Below are positions 26,607 to 35,780 of a stretch of 64,000 nucleotides of DNA, one piece after another. Every line of letters begins with the position of its first letter. Positions within the stretch are counted from its first letter, which is position 1. The notes beneath the pieces were generated by a model that saw only the letters and a program-made list of their open reading frames with translations, was not told where the DNA came from and ran no database searches. This stretch comes from JASHPR01 sp963795055 (lineage in GTDB: Bacteria > Actinomycetota > Actinomycetes > Streptosporangiales > Streptosporangiaceae), in NCBI GenBank assembly GCA_963795055.1, contig CAWCGJ010000003.1, positions 101,362-165,361 on the forward strand. The letters are read 5' to 3'. A program made the position numbers and the translations under genes.

Positions 26607-28430
26607 TCAGGCCGACATACCGACCAGGTGGTCCAGCGCGGCGGGATCCCAGCCAGGGAACGTCAGCACCACGCCCTGGACCAGCGGGCGCGCCTCGGCG
26701 AACAGGTCGGCGGCCAGCCCGATCCCGGTCTGGGCCGCGCGCGGGCAGGCCCGCTCCATGGCGGTGAGCGTCTGCTGCGGGATGCTGATGTCCGGCACCT
26801 CGTGCGACAGGTAGTCGGCCTCCTCGAAGCTGCGCAGCGGCACGATCGACAGCAGCACCGGGATGTCCTCCTCGGACAGCGCGGCCATCATGAGGCGCAG
26901 CTGGGCGAGCTCATACACCGGCCGGCTGATCAGGAACCTGGCCCCGGCCTGGATCTTGCTGGCCGTGCGGGCGATCTCGGCCTCGAGGTTGGCCGCGCTC
27001 GGGTTGAACCGGGCGCCCGCGTGGAACGAGGTCTTGGTGGCCAGCGGCAGCCCGTTGCAGTCGATGCCCTGGTTCAGGCCCGCGACCAGTTCGACGAGCC
27101 CGACCGAGTCGACGTCCCAGATGCCGTCCACGTTCGGGTAATCGCCGAGCAGCGGCGGGTTCCCGGTCTCGCAGACGATGTTCCTGATGCCGAGCGCGTT
27201 GGCGCCCAGCAGGTCGGCCTGGAGCGCCATGATCGTCTTGTCCCAGGTGGTGACCGTGGCGATCGTCTCGATGTCCGCCCGCTGCTGCTCCAGCTGGAAG
27301 GCCAGGTCGATCGAGCTGAGCTGGGCCCGGGGGCTCTGCCGCGGGGCGACGAAGAACGTGCCGATGCCGCGCTCGCGCAGCATCGCGGCCTGGCCGGCAG
27401 CCTCGTCAGCCGTCCCGCCGACCGGCGGGGCGATGCCGGCCGCGACCACGAACTCGCCCGCGGCCAGGCGCTCGCTCAGGCTGCCGCCCGGGCCCTGCGT
27501 CACCGGCACCGGGATCCTGGGCGCGGCCGGGGGCCGCGGGCGGCGGACCGGGGACATGCCGGAGATCTCGGCCGCGGCCGCCTGGATCTGCGCCGGGGTG
27601 GTGCCGCAGCAGCCGCCCACGAGCGAGGCTCCGGCCTCGACCAGGCGGCGGGCGTAGCGGGCGAAGTAGGCGCCGTCCACGTTGTACTCGAACCGGCGCC
27701 CGGCCACCCGCCGGGGCAGGCCCGCGTTCGGCTGCGCGCTGACCGGGAGGGCGGTATGCGGCACCAGCGCCTCGACGACCGCGAGCGCGCCCTGGGGGCC
27801 GAGCGTGCAGTTGGTGCCGAGCATCACGATCGGCAGCCCGCTCAGCACGCTGGCGACCTCACGCGGGCTCTCGCCGCCCAGCGTCCGGCCGTCGCTCGCG
27901 AACGTCGCCTGGGCGATGATCGGCAGGCTGGTCAGGTCGGCGGCCACCCGGACCGCTTCGGCCAGCTCGTCCAGGTAGCCGAAGGTCTCCAGGATGATCG
28001 CGTCCACCCCGCCGTCGGCCAGGCACTCGACCTGCTCGCGGATCGCCTCGGCCCGCTGCGCCGGCCCGACCCGGCGCCGCTGGCTGGCGGTGACCGCGGG
28101 GGAGACCGAGCCGGCCACGAACACCGGCCGCCCGGCTTCCTCCCGCGCCCGCGCGGCGATCTGCGCGCCGGCCAGGTTGATGTCCCGCACCAGGTCGCCG
28201 AAGCCCTGATCGGCCAGCCGGAGCCGGTTGGCGCCGAACGTGTTGGTCAGGATCATGTCCGCGCCCGCGCTGAGGTAGCTCTCGTGGATCGTGCTGACCA
28301 GGCCGGGGTTGGACAGGTTCAGCTCGGGCAGCGCGCGGTCCAGCGAGTTGCCCGCGGCGTGCAGCATCGTGCCCATCGCGCCGTCGCAGATCAGCACCTG
28401 CTGGCCGAGCGCGGTCACCAGATCGGTCAT
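26607..28430 (-). CDS. Bifunctional homocysteine S-methyltransferase / methylenetetrahydrofolate reductase
   Basis: 607 residues. The N-terminal half is a zinc homocysteine methyltransferase: CDGAMGTMLHAAG, LTNTFGANR, and zinc cysteines in GTNC and GGCCGTTP. The C-terminal half (about 310-600) is an MTHFR-like barrel with LQADLLGANALGIRNIV. This fusion is known from Bacillus YitJ-like proteins. The methyl donor may be S-methylmethionine, betaine or methyl-THF made by its own second domain. Its ATG overlaps the pucR stop (ATGA). It duplicates MTHFR function already present in metF. Confidence 0.85.
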   Translation of the reverse strand: MTDLVTALGQQVLICDGAMGTMLHAAGNSLDRALPELNLSNPGLVSTIHESYLSAGADMILTNTFGANRLRLADQGFGDLVRDINLAGAQIAARAREEAGRPVFVAGSVSPAVTASQRRRVGPAQRAEAIREQVECLADGGVDAIILETFGYLDELAEAVRVAADLTSLPIIAQATFASDGRTLGGESPREVASVLSGLPIVMLGTNCTLGPQGALAVVEALVPHTALPVSAQPNAGLPRRVAGRRFEYNVDGAYFARYARRLVEAGASLVGGCCGTTPAQIQAAAAEISGMSPVRRPRPPAAPRIPVPVTQGPGGSLSERLAAGEFVVAAGIAPPVGGTADEAAGQAAMLRERGIGTFFVAPRQSPRAQLSSIDLAFQLEQQRADIETIATVTTWDKTIMALQADLLGANALGIRNIVCETGNPPLLGDYPNVDGIWDVDSVGLVELVAGLNQGIDCNGLPLATKTSFHAGARFNPSAANLEAEIARTASKIQAGARFLISRPVYELAQLRLMMAALSEEDIPVLLSIVPLRSFEEADYLSHEVPDISIPQQTLTAMERACPRAAQTGIGLAADLFAEARPLVQGVVLTFPGWDPAALDHLVGMSA

Positions 28431-29887
28431 GGTCCGCGGCGCCGCGGACCGGCGTGGCCGCCCGGGCCGGGCGGCGCCTCACCTCCCCAGGCATCTCGGC
28501 GGCCGGCGGCGCGGGCGCCCGCGCGCCGGCCGGGGTCCGCGGCGGCGGCCGGCGGCACCTCCAGCCCGGCGCCCAGCGCGTCGATGATCTCGAGCGCGAC
28601 CTGGGCCATGAGCCGGTCGCGGTAGCTGTCGAGCTGCAGGCCGGTGATCTCCTGGATCCGCCGGATCCGGTAGGCGACCGTGTTGGGGTGCACGTGCAGG
28701 CTCCGCGCCGTCCGCTGCGGGCTGCTGTTCTCCCGGAAGTAGCAGGCCAGCGTGGTCAGCAGCTCGGTGCCCCGCTGGCGTTCCTGCGCGCCGAGCTTGC
28801 CCAGGATCTCGGCGGCGAAGGCCCTCAGCTCGGCCAGGTCGGGGACCTGGAGCAGCAGCCGGTGGATGCCGAGATCCTCGAACGCCACCACCTGGCCCTG
28901 ACCTCCCACGCGCACCACGGCGTCGATCGTCCGGCGCGCCTGGCCGTAGGACCGGGCGATGTCCGCCGGGTCGCGGCAGGCGCTGCCGATGCCTACGGTG
29001 ATCACCGTCTCCGGGAACAGGTCCCGCATCCGGGCCAGGCACCCCGAGCTCAGGCGCCCGGCCTCCGCGGGCTCGGGGACCACGATCACCACCTCGTCCT
29101 CCCGGATCGAGGTGATCGCCCCGGGCATCCGGGTGGTGAAGAAGTGGTCGATGGCGGCGGCCACCCGGTCGCGCGCCGCGGTGGCCCCCGGCCGCGCCGA
29201 GCCCGAGGCGTCGAAGGCCACGGCCAGGACGCGGTGCTCGCGGGCCGGGTCGTAGCCCAGGTGCCGGGCCCACCGGCCCACGTCGCCGTTGTCGCGCCCG
29301 CCGCCGAGCAGCAGCCCCTCGACCAGATCGTCCCGTACCTGCCGGGCCGCCGCCGCCACGACCCGCTCCCGGCCGAGGATCACCCCGCAGATGGTCGCGG
29401 CGTGCTCGGTGACCAGCAGGCTCATGTCCCCGCCGTCATCCTGCCACCCGCCGTGCTGCCCGCCGCCGAACGTCATCAGGTAGGCGGGCACGTCATCGCC
29501 GACCAGGATCGGCGCCACGATCACGCCCGCGGCGCCGCCGACGTCCGGCAGCCGCAGCGACCGGCGGGTCTGCGCGGTGCTGTGCAGCACCGCGGCCAGC
29601 CGCGGGCTGGCCAGGTAGGCGCGGACGTAGTCGGCGACGTCGTCGCCGCCGGGATCCGCGGACACCGCGGCCAGGACCTCGAGCGAGCGGCTCACCACCG
29701 CCACCGTGGCCACGGTCCGCTCGGCGAGCAGCCGCGCCACCGTCGACACGTCGGCGTCCTGCAGCGTCAGGCCGGTCAGGTGCTGGTACACCGTGACCAG
29801 CTCGCGCAGCAGCGCGTTCTCATGCTGCACCGCGCGGTGGTCCACCACCACCGAGGGCTGACGAGGCTCCGGCCACCTGGCCGCCAT
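28427..29887 (-). CDS. PucR/CdaR-family transcriptional regulator
   Basis: 486-residue regulator. A sensory N-terminal region (about 1-170), a GGDEF-like middle (VLAVAFDASGS, DEVVIVVPE) and the PucR HTH (LLTTLACYFRENSSPQRTAR, then HVHPNTVAYRIRRI) are seen. The 45 residues after the HTH are Gly/Pro/Arg-rich and unlike the family, perhaps a result of the overlap with the next gene. As first gene of the overlapping run 28430-21093 it probably controls the operon and itself, responding to an unknown metabolite. Confidence 0.8.
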   Translation of the reverse strand: MAARWPEPRQPSVVVDHRAVQHENALLRELVTVYQHLTGLTLQDADVSTVARLLAERTVATVAVVSRSLEVLAAVSADPGGDDVADYVRAYLASPRLAAVLHSTAQTRRSLRLPDVGGAAGVIVAPILVGDDVPAYLMTFGGGQHGGWQDDGGDMSLLVTEHAATICGVILGRERVVAAAARQVRDDLVEGLLLGGGRDNGDVGRWARHLGYDPAREHRVLAVAFDASGSARPGATAARDRVAAAIDHFFTTRMPGAITSIREDEVVIVVPEPAEAGRLSSGCLARMRDLFPETVITVGIGSACRDPADIARSYGQARRTIDAVVRVGGQGQVVAFEDLGIHRLLLQVPDLAELRAFAAEILGKLGAQERQRGTELLTTLACYFRENSSPQRTARSLHVHPNTVAYRIRRIQEITGLQLDSYRDRLMAQVALEIIDALGAGLEVPPAAAADPGRRAGARAAGRRDAWGGEAPPGPGGHAGPRRRGP

Positions 29888-29921
29888 GAACCGCAGCCTA
29901 CCGCGCCAGGCGGTCGATCAC

Positions 29922-29938
29922 TTGTGGCTAGCGCACAA
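29922..29938. promoter_or_regulatory. Inverted repeat upstream of pucR operon
   Basis: TTGTG-(GCTAGCG)-CACAA lies 35-51 bases upstream of the regulator start, in the promoter position. A further CTTGTG half-site is at 29955-29960. It is a candidate PucR (or CRP-like) operator. Confidence 0.45.
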
Positions 29939-30028
29939 ATGGCGTCGCCAGGGACTTGTGACGTACCTGTCCAGCGTGCCCTGAGCCGTTGTGGCCGACC
30001 ACAGAGCAGGCCGGCCGCAGCGGCGCTG

Positions 30029-31549
30029 CTACCCGATGGGGCTGGGCGTCGGCACCGGAACCGGCCCTGGAGGCGGGCTATTCTCCGGGTCGATGCCGTG
30101 CCAGGCGGGCACGCGCACCGTGCGGTGGCCGCGCGTGCCGCCGAGGATCACCCTGCGCAGCGAGACGTCGTTGTTCATGTTGCTCTCGCGTAGCACCTTC
30201 AGCGGGTTGGCGATGATCTCGATGTAGTACGTGCCGTTCGGGAGATTGGTGATATTGAACGACTGGCCGGGCACGGTCTGGAAGTAGGTGTCACCCCAGC
30301 CGACCGGCAGGTACTCCTGCACCCACAGCGCCGTCGGCGAACCGCACTGGCCAAACAAGCCGATCGAGTTTGGCTGCCACACCGCCTGCGGGAGCAGCAG
30401 GTCGACGCCGTCGGTCGGCGCGATGCAGAAGCCTTCCTTGTGGCTGCGCACGGCGACCGCCCGGCTGGCGTTGAGCAGCTGGTACCGCGCGAACTGCTGG
30501 AAGTGCCAGTGGTTGTAGTCGGCGAATCCCATGGTCCCGACCCGGACCCGGCCGATGACGTGGCCGTTCTGCCAGAAATACTGATAGGCCTGCATGACCG
30601 GCGAGCCGTTGGAGCGGAAGCCCTCGACGTCGAGCGGGGAGGTGCCGCCGATCCACACGGTGGCCCCGAAGTTCAGCAGGTCCAGCTTGCCCGCGTGACT
30701 GGTCGAGATTCCCCACGATGGCAGGGGCACCAGGTCCGGCAGCGCGGTCCTGGGCGCGCTGGCCAGCACCGGCACGTTCCTCGGCAGCGACGGCAGGGGC
30801 GCGGCCGGCCCGCGGCCTGGACGCGAAGCCCTCCCGAACGTCGGCGGCACTACCTTCACGGTCACCGACGCCGTGGCGTTGCGGGGACTGATGCCCAGCA
30901 GCCGCAGGTACGGATGGTTGATGACCACGGTCGCGTGGTAGGTGCCCAGGGCCAGCCGGAAGGTGCGCCCGACGTCCTCGAACGGGTCGACGGCCCAGCC
31001 CTTGGCGATTCCCCACACGGTGGCCTTCTGGAACGGGTCGAAAGCGCCGCACTGCTGCGGGTACGGAGAGCTGGCGGGGCTGTCCGGGGTCGCCCGTTCC
31101 GGGTCGAACGTGTTGGGGCAGAACCCGATCCGCCCGCGCGCCACCACCTTGCCATGGGAGTTCCGCACGGTCAGGCCGAGGAAATTGCGCAGGCCGTTGA
31201 AGCCGTCCAGCACGGAGCGCGGCAGCGCCACGGTCGTCGTGCCCCCGCCGGGCAGGTGGATGACCTGAGCGATGGTGACCGGCCGCGCGTAGGTGACCCG
31301 CTGCACGTCGAACTGGAGGGCCGAGCCGAGCGAGGCCACCCAGACGCCGGGGTCCAGGAACACCTGGCCGCCGTAGCGCGGCAGGCTGATCGTCTTCTGC
31401 GCCACCATCAGCTTCACCGTCGGGCCCTGGGCCGCCGACTGAACCGTAGCCTGCGCCGGGACGGTCATGATCGGCGCCGCCAGCGCCAGGCCGGCCAGGA
31501 CCACGGCCGCGCCGCGCAGCCTCCCGCGTCTCCACGATGCTCGTTCCAC
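30029..31549 (-). CDS. Secreted lysyl-oxidase-like protein
   Basis: 506 residues. GTG start, then a signal peptide (positively charged WRRGRLRG, hydrophobic core, cleavage near AQA at about 34). The C-terminal part has the copper-site motif of bacterial lysyl-oxidase-like proteins, NHWHFQQFARYQL, then SHKEGFCIAPTDGVD and a late NGTYYIEIIANP block typical of PF01186. It would oxidise primary amines outside the cell if active. The N-terminal 250 residues are an unassigned extracellular domain. SD GGGAG stands 8-9 bases before the GTG. No membrane anchor is seen. Confidence 0.7.
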   Translation of the reverse strand: MERASWRRGRLRGAAVVLAGLALAAPIMTVPAQATVQSAAQGPTVKLMVAQKTISLPRYGGQVFLDPGVWVASLGSALQFDVQRVTYARPVTIAQVIHLPGGGTTTVALPRSVLDGFNGLRNFLGLTVRNSHGKVVARGRIGFCPNTFDPERATPDSPASSPYPQQCGAFDPFQKATVWGIAKGWAVDPFEDVGRTFRLALGTYHATVVINHPYLRLLGISPRNATASVTVKVVPPTFGRASRPGRGPAAPLPSLPRNVPVLASAPRTALPDLVPLPSWGISTSHAGKLDLLNFGATVWIGGTSPLDVEGFRSNGSPVMQAYQYFWQNGHVIGRVRVGTMGFADYNHWHFQQFARYQLLNASRAVAVRSHKEGFCIAPTDGVDLLLPQAVWQPNSIGLFGQCGSPTALWVQEYLPVGWGDTYFQTVPGQSFNITNLPNGTYYIEIIANPLKVLRESNMNNDVSLRRVILGGTRGHRTVRVPAWHGIDPENSPPPGPVPVPTPSPIG

Positions 31550-31736
31550 CGGCTCGTCTCCCTTCGCTGGGCACCTTGATCTCTCCTACAGACGCCGCAC
31601 CGAAGCCCGGCGTTGCGTAGTTCGTGATGTTCTGAGCACCGGCACCAGAGGGACGGCCAGTCCTGGCCGCTCACTGCGAATACGCGGCCGCGGATCACCG
31701 CCCGCGCCGAGATGGCCGGCGGCCGATGCTGCCGGA

Positions 31737-32048
31737 CTAAGTGATGGACTTGCGGAACTCGATGGCCTCGGCGAACAGGCCGATCGCCTGTTCCATGTCG
31801 AGGACCGGGTAGATCGCGTACTCCAGGTAGGGGGAGAGCTTGAAGACACTCAGGGCCATGGCGGCCTGGTCGTCGCCTTCCACGACCGCGAACCCGCCCT
31901 CCCCGTCGGCGCGCACCAGGAACTGGTGAAACGTGGCGTCAGCGGGCGGGGTCCACTTGCTGTAGACCTCGAGGATCCGGGCGGAGCTCGCCTCGTTCTC
32001 GGCTGCCGATCCGCCGGATCGCACCTTCCAGGTAACGACGAACTTCAT
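31737..32048 (-). CDS. DUF3303-type small protein
   Basis: 103 residues starting at ATG 32048 (MKFVVTWKVRSGG). The motif set, YSKWTPPADATFHQFLVRAD, then GGFAVVEGDD and a C-terminal helix, matches DUF3303-like proteins of unknown function. GGGGGG at about 32056 serves as a Shine-Dalgarno-like run. It stands alone; the 186 bases downstream and about 240 upstream hold nothing recognisable. Confidence 0.65.
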   Translation of the reverse strand: MKFVVTWKVRSGGSAAENEASSARILEVYSKWTPPADATFHQFLVRADGEGGFAVVEGDDQAAMALSVFKLSPYLEYAIYPVLDMEQAIGLFAEAIEFRKSIT

Positions 32049-32285
32049 GACCAGCCCCCCTTTAACAGTGGCCCGTCCGTGGCCGATGGCCGGCATATTC
32101 CTCGTTTACCCCAAGAGTGTCAATAGGCCGGAATACCCCGAAGTCTGGCATGACACAGCCTTTGCCATCGAGAGGTGCTAACCATGCATAAGTCGGCCTG
32201 GCGGGCGCTGCCGCCGACGGTACAGCCCACCGAAACCGGGAGCGGCCCGGAGTCATTTGGGCGGGGGATAACCGGGCGGAGCGGC

Positions 32286-32468
32286 TCACGACGACTGGTC
32301 GTCCTCCCGCATCAGCCCGCGCAGTTCCAGGGCGGTGTCGGCGGTCAGGATCGCCGCCGGGTGATCGTGCCGCCGGGCCGACCACACGCCGTCGTTGAAC
32401 GCGATCGCGTAGGCGTCCCGCCACAGGCACTGGAGGTTGAGCAGGTCGGTTGCTTCCTCGCTGGTCAC
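32286..32468 (-). CDS. Small protein, 60 aa, second gene of a GntR-linked pair
   Basis: GTG 32468 overlaps the TGA of the 74-aa gene (GTGA). The product begins VTSEEATDLLNLQCLWRDAY and ends REDDQSS. The acidic, tryptophan-containing helix pattern resembles small actinobacterial proteins found beside short GntR regulators. Function unknown. Confidence 0.5.
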   Translation of the reverse strand: MTSEEATDLLNLQCLWRDAYAIAFNDGVWSARRHDHPAAILTADTALELRGLMREDDQSS

Positions 32469-32689
32469 CGGGTCCTCCGCTGCCGCGTGGCGGCCTGACC
32501 GTTGCCTGGGACGGGCTCGCGGGCGGCCAGCAGGTCCTCGCAGATGATGGTTAAGTCGTCGAGGAGTTCGCTGAGCCGCTCGGGCCGGATGTGCTGGCGC
32601 ATGTGCGCCAGGCCGTGGAAGGTGTGCCGCGGCCCGGCGGGGGTGTCCACGGTGTAGGTCACGGCGATCCGGGTGATCTTTCCCTGCAT
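32465..32689 (-). CDS. Small protein, 74 aa, first gene of a GntR-linked pair
   Basis: ATG 32689 follows GGGAGG (32695-32700). The product starts MQGKITRIAVTYTVDTPAG and carries a strand-helix pattern, with a basic tail. No domain was recognised. It is divergent from the minimal GntR gene, and their shared gap has two identical operator cores, so it is likely a GntR target. Confidence 0.55.
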   Translation of the reverse strand: MQGKITRIAVTYTVDTPAGPRHTFHGLAHMRQHIRPERLSELLDDLTIICEDLLAAREPVPGNGQAATRQRRTR

Positions 32690-32761
32690 GGTGCCTCCCG
32701 AGGCGGGCAGGGTGGGTCACTTGCCAGCCCGACAACCCCTGCCGTCCGAAGCATCGTAGCC

Positions 32762-32776
32762 AACGTTAGCCACGTT
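32762..32776. promoter_or_regulatory. GntR operator candidate O1
   Basis: AACGT-TAGCC-ACGTT. The symmetry extends outward to a 27-bp inverted repeat (32756-32782, arms GTAGCCAACGT and ACGTTGCCTAC, one mismatch). It lies 73 bases from the 74-aa gene start. Confidence 0.6.
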
Positions 32777-32815
32777 GCCTACAAGACCTACATATGCCCT
32801 GGTGGCGACATGATC

Positions 32816-32830
32816 AACGTCCATTACGTT
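32816..32830. promoter_or_regulatory. GntR operator candidate O2
   Basis: AACGT-CCATT-ACGTT, the same core and 5-base spacer as O1, with centres 54 bp apart (about five helical turns). It ends 6 bases before the GntR ATG, so a leaderless, self-repressed gntR transcript is plausible. Confidence 0.6.
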
Positions 32831-32836
32831 TAGCCC

Positions 32837-33088
32837 ATGCCAGGTGAGACCATCGACCGATACGCGGACGAGCCGCTGTACTCACAGCTCGCCGCGATCC
32901 TGAGGCGCAGGATCAAGTCGGGCGACCTCGGCAGGCTGGACCCGCTGCCATCCGAGACCACCCTGACCCAGGAACACGGCGTCAGCCGGGATACCGTTCG
33001 CCGGGCCGTGGCCGTCCTGCGCGACGAAGGGCTCGTCTTCACCGTGGCCCAGCGGGGTACCTACGTCGGCCCCCGGCCGCGCAGCTAA
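32837..33088 (+). CDS. Minimal GntR-family regulator (HTH only, 83 aa)
   Basis: The whole protein is one winged-helix domain: YSQLAAILRRRIKSGDL, then LPSETTLTQEHGVSRDTVRR and EGLVFTVAQRGTYV. The effector domain of normal GntR proteins (about 240 aa) is missing, yet the gene ends cleanly, so it is a known short type rather than a fragment. No Shine-Dalgarno precedes ATG 32837. It probably represses itself and the divergent small-gene pair. Confidence 0.8.
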   Translation: MPGETIDRYADEPLYSQLAAILRRRIKSGDLGRLDPLPSETTLTQEHGVSRDTVRRAVAVLRDEGLVFTVAQRGTYVGPRPRS

Positions 33089-33117
33089 ACACGCACAAAT
33101 GGCCCCGGAGCCGCAGG

Positions 33118-34577
33118 CTACGACGGGCTGGCGTCGGATGCCCTGGCCCGGCCGGACATCAGGAGGGCGGGCAGCAGGGCGAGCGCCGTGAAGCCGGTGC
33201 ACCACCAGAACGTGTAGCCGAACGCGGCGGTCACGCCGACCGGGCCCGCCGCGGCGTGGGCGGCGAGCTGGCCGTCGAGGATGACGGCCACCAACACCGC
33301 GGCGCCGAACGAGCCGCCCAGGTACTGCAGGATCCTGGTCACGCTGCTGGCGTGCGGCACCTGGCCGGGGCGCAGCCCGCTGAACGCGCCCGCCATCACC
33401 GCGATCGTGGCGGTGCCGAGCCCGGCGCCCCGGACGACCAGCGCGGCGATCAGCACCGCGTCGCTGGTGTGCGGGCCGGCCAGCGCGAACGGGACCGTCC
33501 CGATCGCGGCCAGCGCGATCCCGGTCAGCACCACCAGCCGGGGGCCGATCTTGTCGGTCAGCCGGCCAGCGTGCGCGGCAGCAGGCTGCCGACGCCCTGC
33601 GGGACCATCAGCAGCCCGGCCGCCAGCGCGCTCGCGCCGCGGGCCTGCTGGTAGTACAGCGGAAGGAGCAGCATCCCCCCGTAGATCGACAGCCCGGCCA
33701 GGAACAGCAGGGTGCCGGCCGCGGTGAACGCGCGGGACCGGAACAGCCGCAGGTCGACCAAGGGCACCCCGGACGTCCGCAGCGCGTGCACCGCATAGGC
33801 CGCCAGCAATACCGCACCCGCGCTCAGCGGGATGATCACGCGGGCGTGGCCGAAGCCGCCCTCGCTGCTCACCTGGGCCAGGCCGTACAAGAGCGCGACG
33901 AGCGCGGGCGGCAGCAGCAGGAGCCCGGTCAGGTCGATCCGCTGCCGGCCGCCCGGCGGCGGCGCGGACGGCAGCCCACGCCAGGCGAGCGCCAGCCCGG
34001 CCAGGCAGACCGGCACGTTCACGTAGAAGATCCAGCGCCAGCTGAAGTTGCTGATGATCAGGCCGGCCACGACCGGCCCGAAGATCGGGACGACGACGAT
34101 GGGCAGGCTGATCGCGCTCATCAGCCGTCCCATCTGGCGGCCGCCGGCCGCCTGCACCAGCAGCGTGGTGAGCAGGGGCACCATGAGGCCGCCGCCGACC
34201 CCCTGGACCACCCGGAACGCGATCAGGCTGCCCACGTTCCACGCCGCCCCGGAGGCGGCCGAGCCCGCCAGGAACAGCGCCAGCGAGAACATCCAGGCTG
34301 CCCGGCCGCCGAACCGGGACAGCGCCCAGCCGCTCAGCGGGATGACCATCGCGAACGAGAGCAGGTAACCGGTGATCACCCACTGGATCTGCGGCACCGT
34401 GGCGTGCAGGTCGCGGCCGATCGCGTCGACGGCCACGTTGACGATCGCGGTGTCCAGCAGCGCGGGGATCGCCCCGGCCAGCAGTACCACGATGAGCTTG
34501 ACCAGCCCGGGGTCAAGCCGGCCGGGCGCGGAGTCGGTGGCGGTGTCGCCGGTGGTGGTCGCGCCCGTTGCGTTCAT
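33118..34577 (-). pseudogene. DHA2-type MFS transporter, split by one frameshift
   Basis: Drug:H+ antiporter-like permease with about 13-14 helices. The N-terminal two thirds (start MNATGATTTGDTAT, ATG 34577; motif LLDTAIVNVAVDAIGRDL) end at a stop near 33558 just after GSLLPRTLAG. The remainder, RLTDKIGPRLVVLTGIALA onward, continues in another frame to 33118. Restoring GGCC in the GGCC-repeat context at about 33565 would rejoin them, so a 4-base slippage or assembly error is likely. It is divergent from a TetR gene, a typical regulator-exporter pair. Confidence 0.75.
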
Positions 34578-34588
34578 GGCTCTTAAAC

Positions 34589-34604
34589 TACACCGTGCAG
34601 TGTA
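34589..34604. promoter_or_regulatory. TetR operator candidate
   Basis: TACAC-CGTGCA-GTGTA is an inverted repeat in the 75-bp gap between the divergent MFS and TetR genes, 12 bases from the MFS start. The flanking TAATGTAAAC gives AT-rich promoter character. Confidence 0.5.
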
Positions 34605-34652
34605 CTAATGTAAACTGATGAGTGTAAAAGTTGGCGGCAGGAGGGAAGCGCG

Positions 34653-35312
34653 ATGTCGAGCGGGCTGGCGGAGCACGCAGGGTCACGCGGGCCCGGCCGG
34701 GCCGTCGGGGCGGCCGGGGCGAAGGGCGAGGCGATCGCGGCGGCCGCGCTGCGGCTGTTCCTGCGCGACGGCTACGAACGCACCAGCGTCGACGCGATCG
34801 CGGACGAGGCCGGGGTGTCGAAGCGCACGATCTACAACCGGTACGGCGACAAGGAGAGCCTGTTCCTTTCGGTGCTGCGGGACACCTACGCCGCGATGAT
34901 GGCGACCTTCCGCGCCATCGCCGAGAAGCACCTGGGCGAGGTCACCGACGTGGAGCGGGACCTGACCGCGTTCGCCCGCGAGGTCACGTTCGGCCTGACC
35001 ACGGCCCCGGACCGGATCGCGCTGGTCCGGCTGATCCTGGCCGAGGCCCCGTACTTCCCCTCGCTGGTCAGGGCCGAGATGGGGCCGCAGACCATGCACG
35101 GGATCGTCACCCAGAGCCTGGCCCGGCTGGCCGCGGACGGCCGGCTGGCGGTCACCGACCCGGCCGAGGCGGCCGATCACCTGCTCGCGCTGACGCTCAA
35201 CCAGATCAACGCCAGGACGTTGTTCGGCGTGGTCCCGATCAGCGACGCCGAGATCGACCGGGTGGTCTCGGGCGGCGTCGCCGCCTTCGTGCGCGCCTAC
35301 CGGCCGGGCTGA
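34653..35312 (+). CDS. TetR/AcrR-family regulator
   Basis: 219 residues. HTH: SVDAIADEAGVSKRTIYNRY near 50-70. The ligand-binding domain resembles the AefR-like C-terminal type (LTLNQINARTLFGV). A Gly-rich N-terminal tail of about 25 residues precedes it. GGAGGG stands before ATG 34653. It probably represses the divergent MFS gene and itself. It converges on the PPOX gene with 4 bases between stops. Confidence 0.85.
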   Translation: MSSGLAEHAGSRGPGRAVGAAGAKGEAIAAAALRLFLRDGYERTSVDAIADEAGVSKRTIYNRYGDKESLFLSVLRDTYAAMMATFRAIAEKHLGEVTDVERDLTAFAREVTFGLTTAPDRIALVRLILAEAPYFPSLVRAEMGPQTMHGIVTQSLARLAADGRLAVTDPAEAADHLLALTLNQINARTLFGVVPISDAEIDRVVSGGVAAFVRAYRPG

Positions 35313-35316
35313 CGTC

Positions 35317-35766
35317 TCACCCGGGCGCGTTGGAGTACACGCGCTCCGGGGTGACCAGGACCGCGGCCCGGCGTTCCTCGGCCATGACCCGGTCGTAGGT
35401 GGGCCAGTCGTCGTGGGTCCCGCCCGCGGCGGCGAAGACATGCCGCAGCAGGCCGGCCAGGGCCTCTGGCGGGAACCCGGGCAGCGGGTCGTCGGGGCCC
35501 GCGATCTCCGTCGGCCCCTCGGCGGCGGCCCACTGCCAGCCGACCCGGATCACGACGGTGGCCCGGGGCCTGGCTCGCAGGTTGACCAGCTTGGCGGTCC
35601 CGCCCCGGGTGGTGAAGGCCACGACCGAGGCGCCGGTCACCGGGTGCGCGAGCACCCCCGCGTTCACCACGGACGATTGGATCGTGCCCGCGGAGCGCAG
35701 CGTGGACACCACGCACAGCCCCTGATCGCCGGGCACCAGCGCCGCGAAATCTGCGAGATCGGTCAT
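35317..35766 (-). CDS. PPOX-class (F420/FMN-binding split-barrel) protein
   Basis: 149 residues with the split-barrel fold: DQGLCVVSTLRSAGTIQSSV, then TGASVVAFTTRGGTAKLVNL, ARPRATVVIRVGWQWAAAEG and a C-terminal RVMAEERRAAVLVTPERVYS. This is the layout of TIGR03618-type F420-dependent oxidoreductases. The substrate is unknown. The 97-bp dispersed repeat ends 15 bases upstream of its ATG and may carry or disturb its promoter. Confidence 0.8.
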   Translation of the reverse strand: MTDLADFAALVPGDQGLCVVSTLRSAGTIQSSVVNAGVLAHPVTGASVVAFTTRGGTAKLVNLRARPRATVVIRVGWQWAAAEGPTEIAGPDDPLPGFPPEALAGLLRHVFAAAGGTHDDWPTYDRVMAEERRAAVLVTPERVYSNAPG

Positions 35767-35780
35767 GCTGTGTCTCCCGA

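Noticed and set aside
32062..32430. 122-codon minus-strand frame next to DUF3303
   Set aside because: It is low-complexity, overlaps the better supported 60-aa gene and has no start signal.
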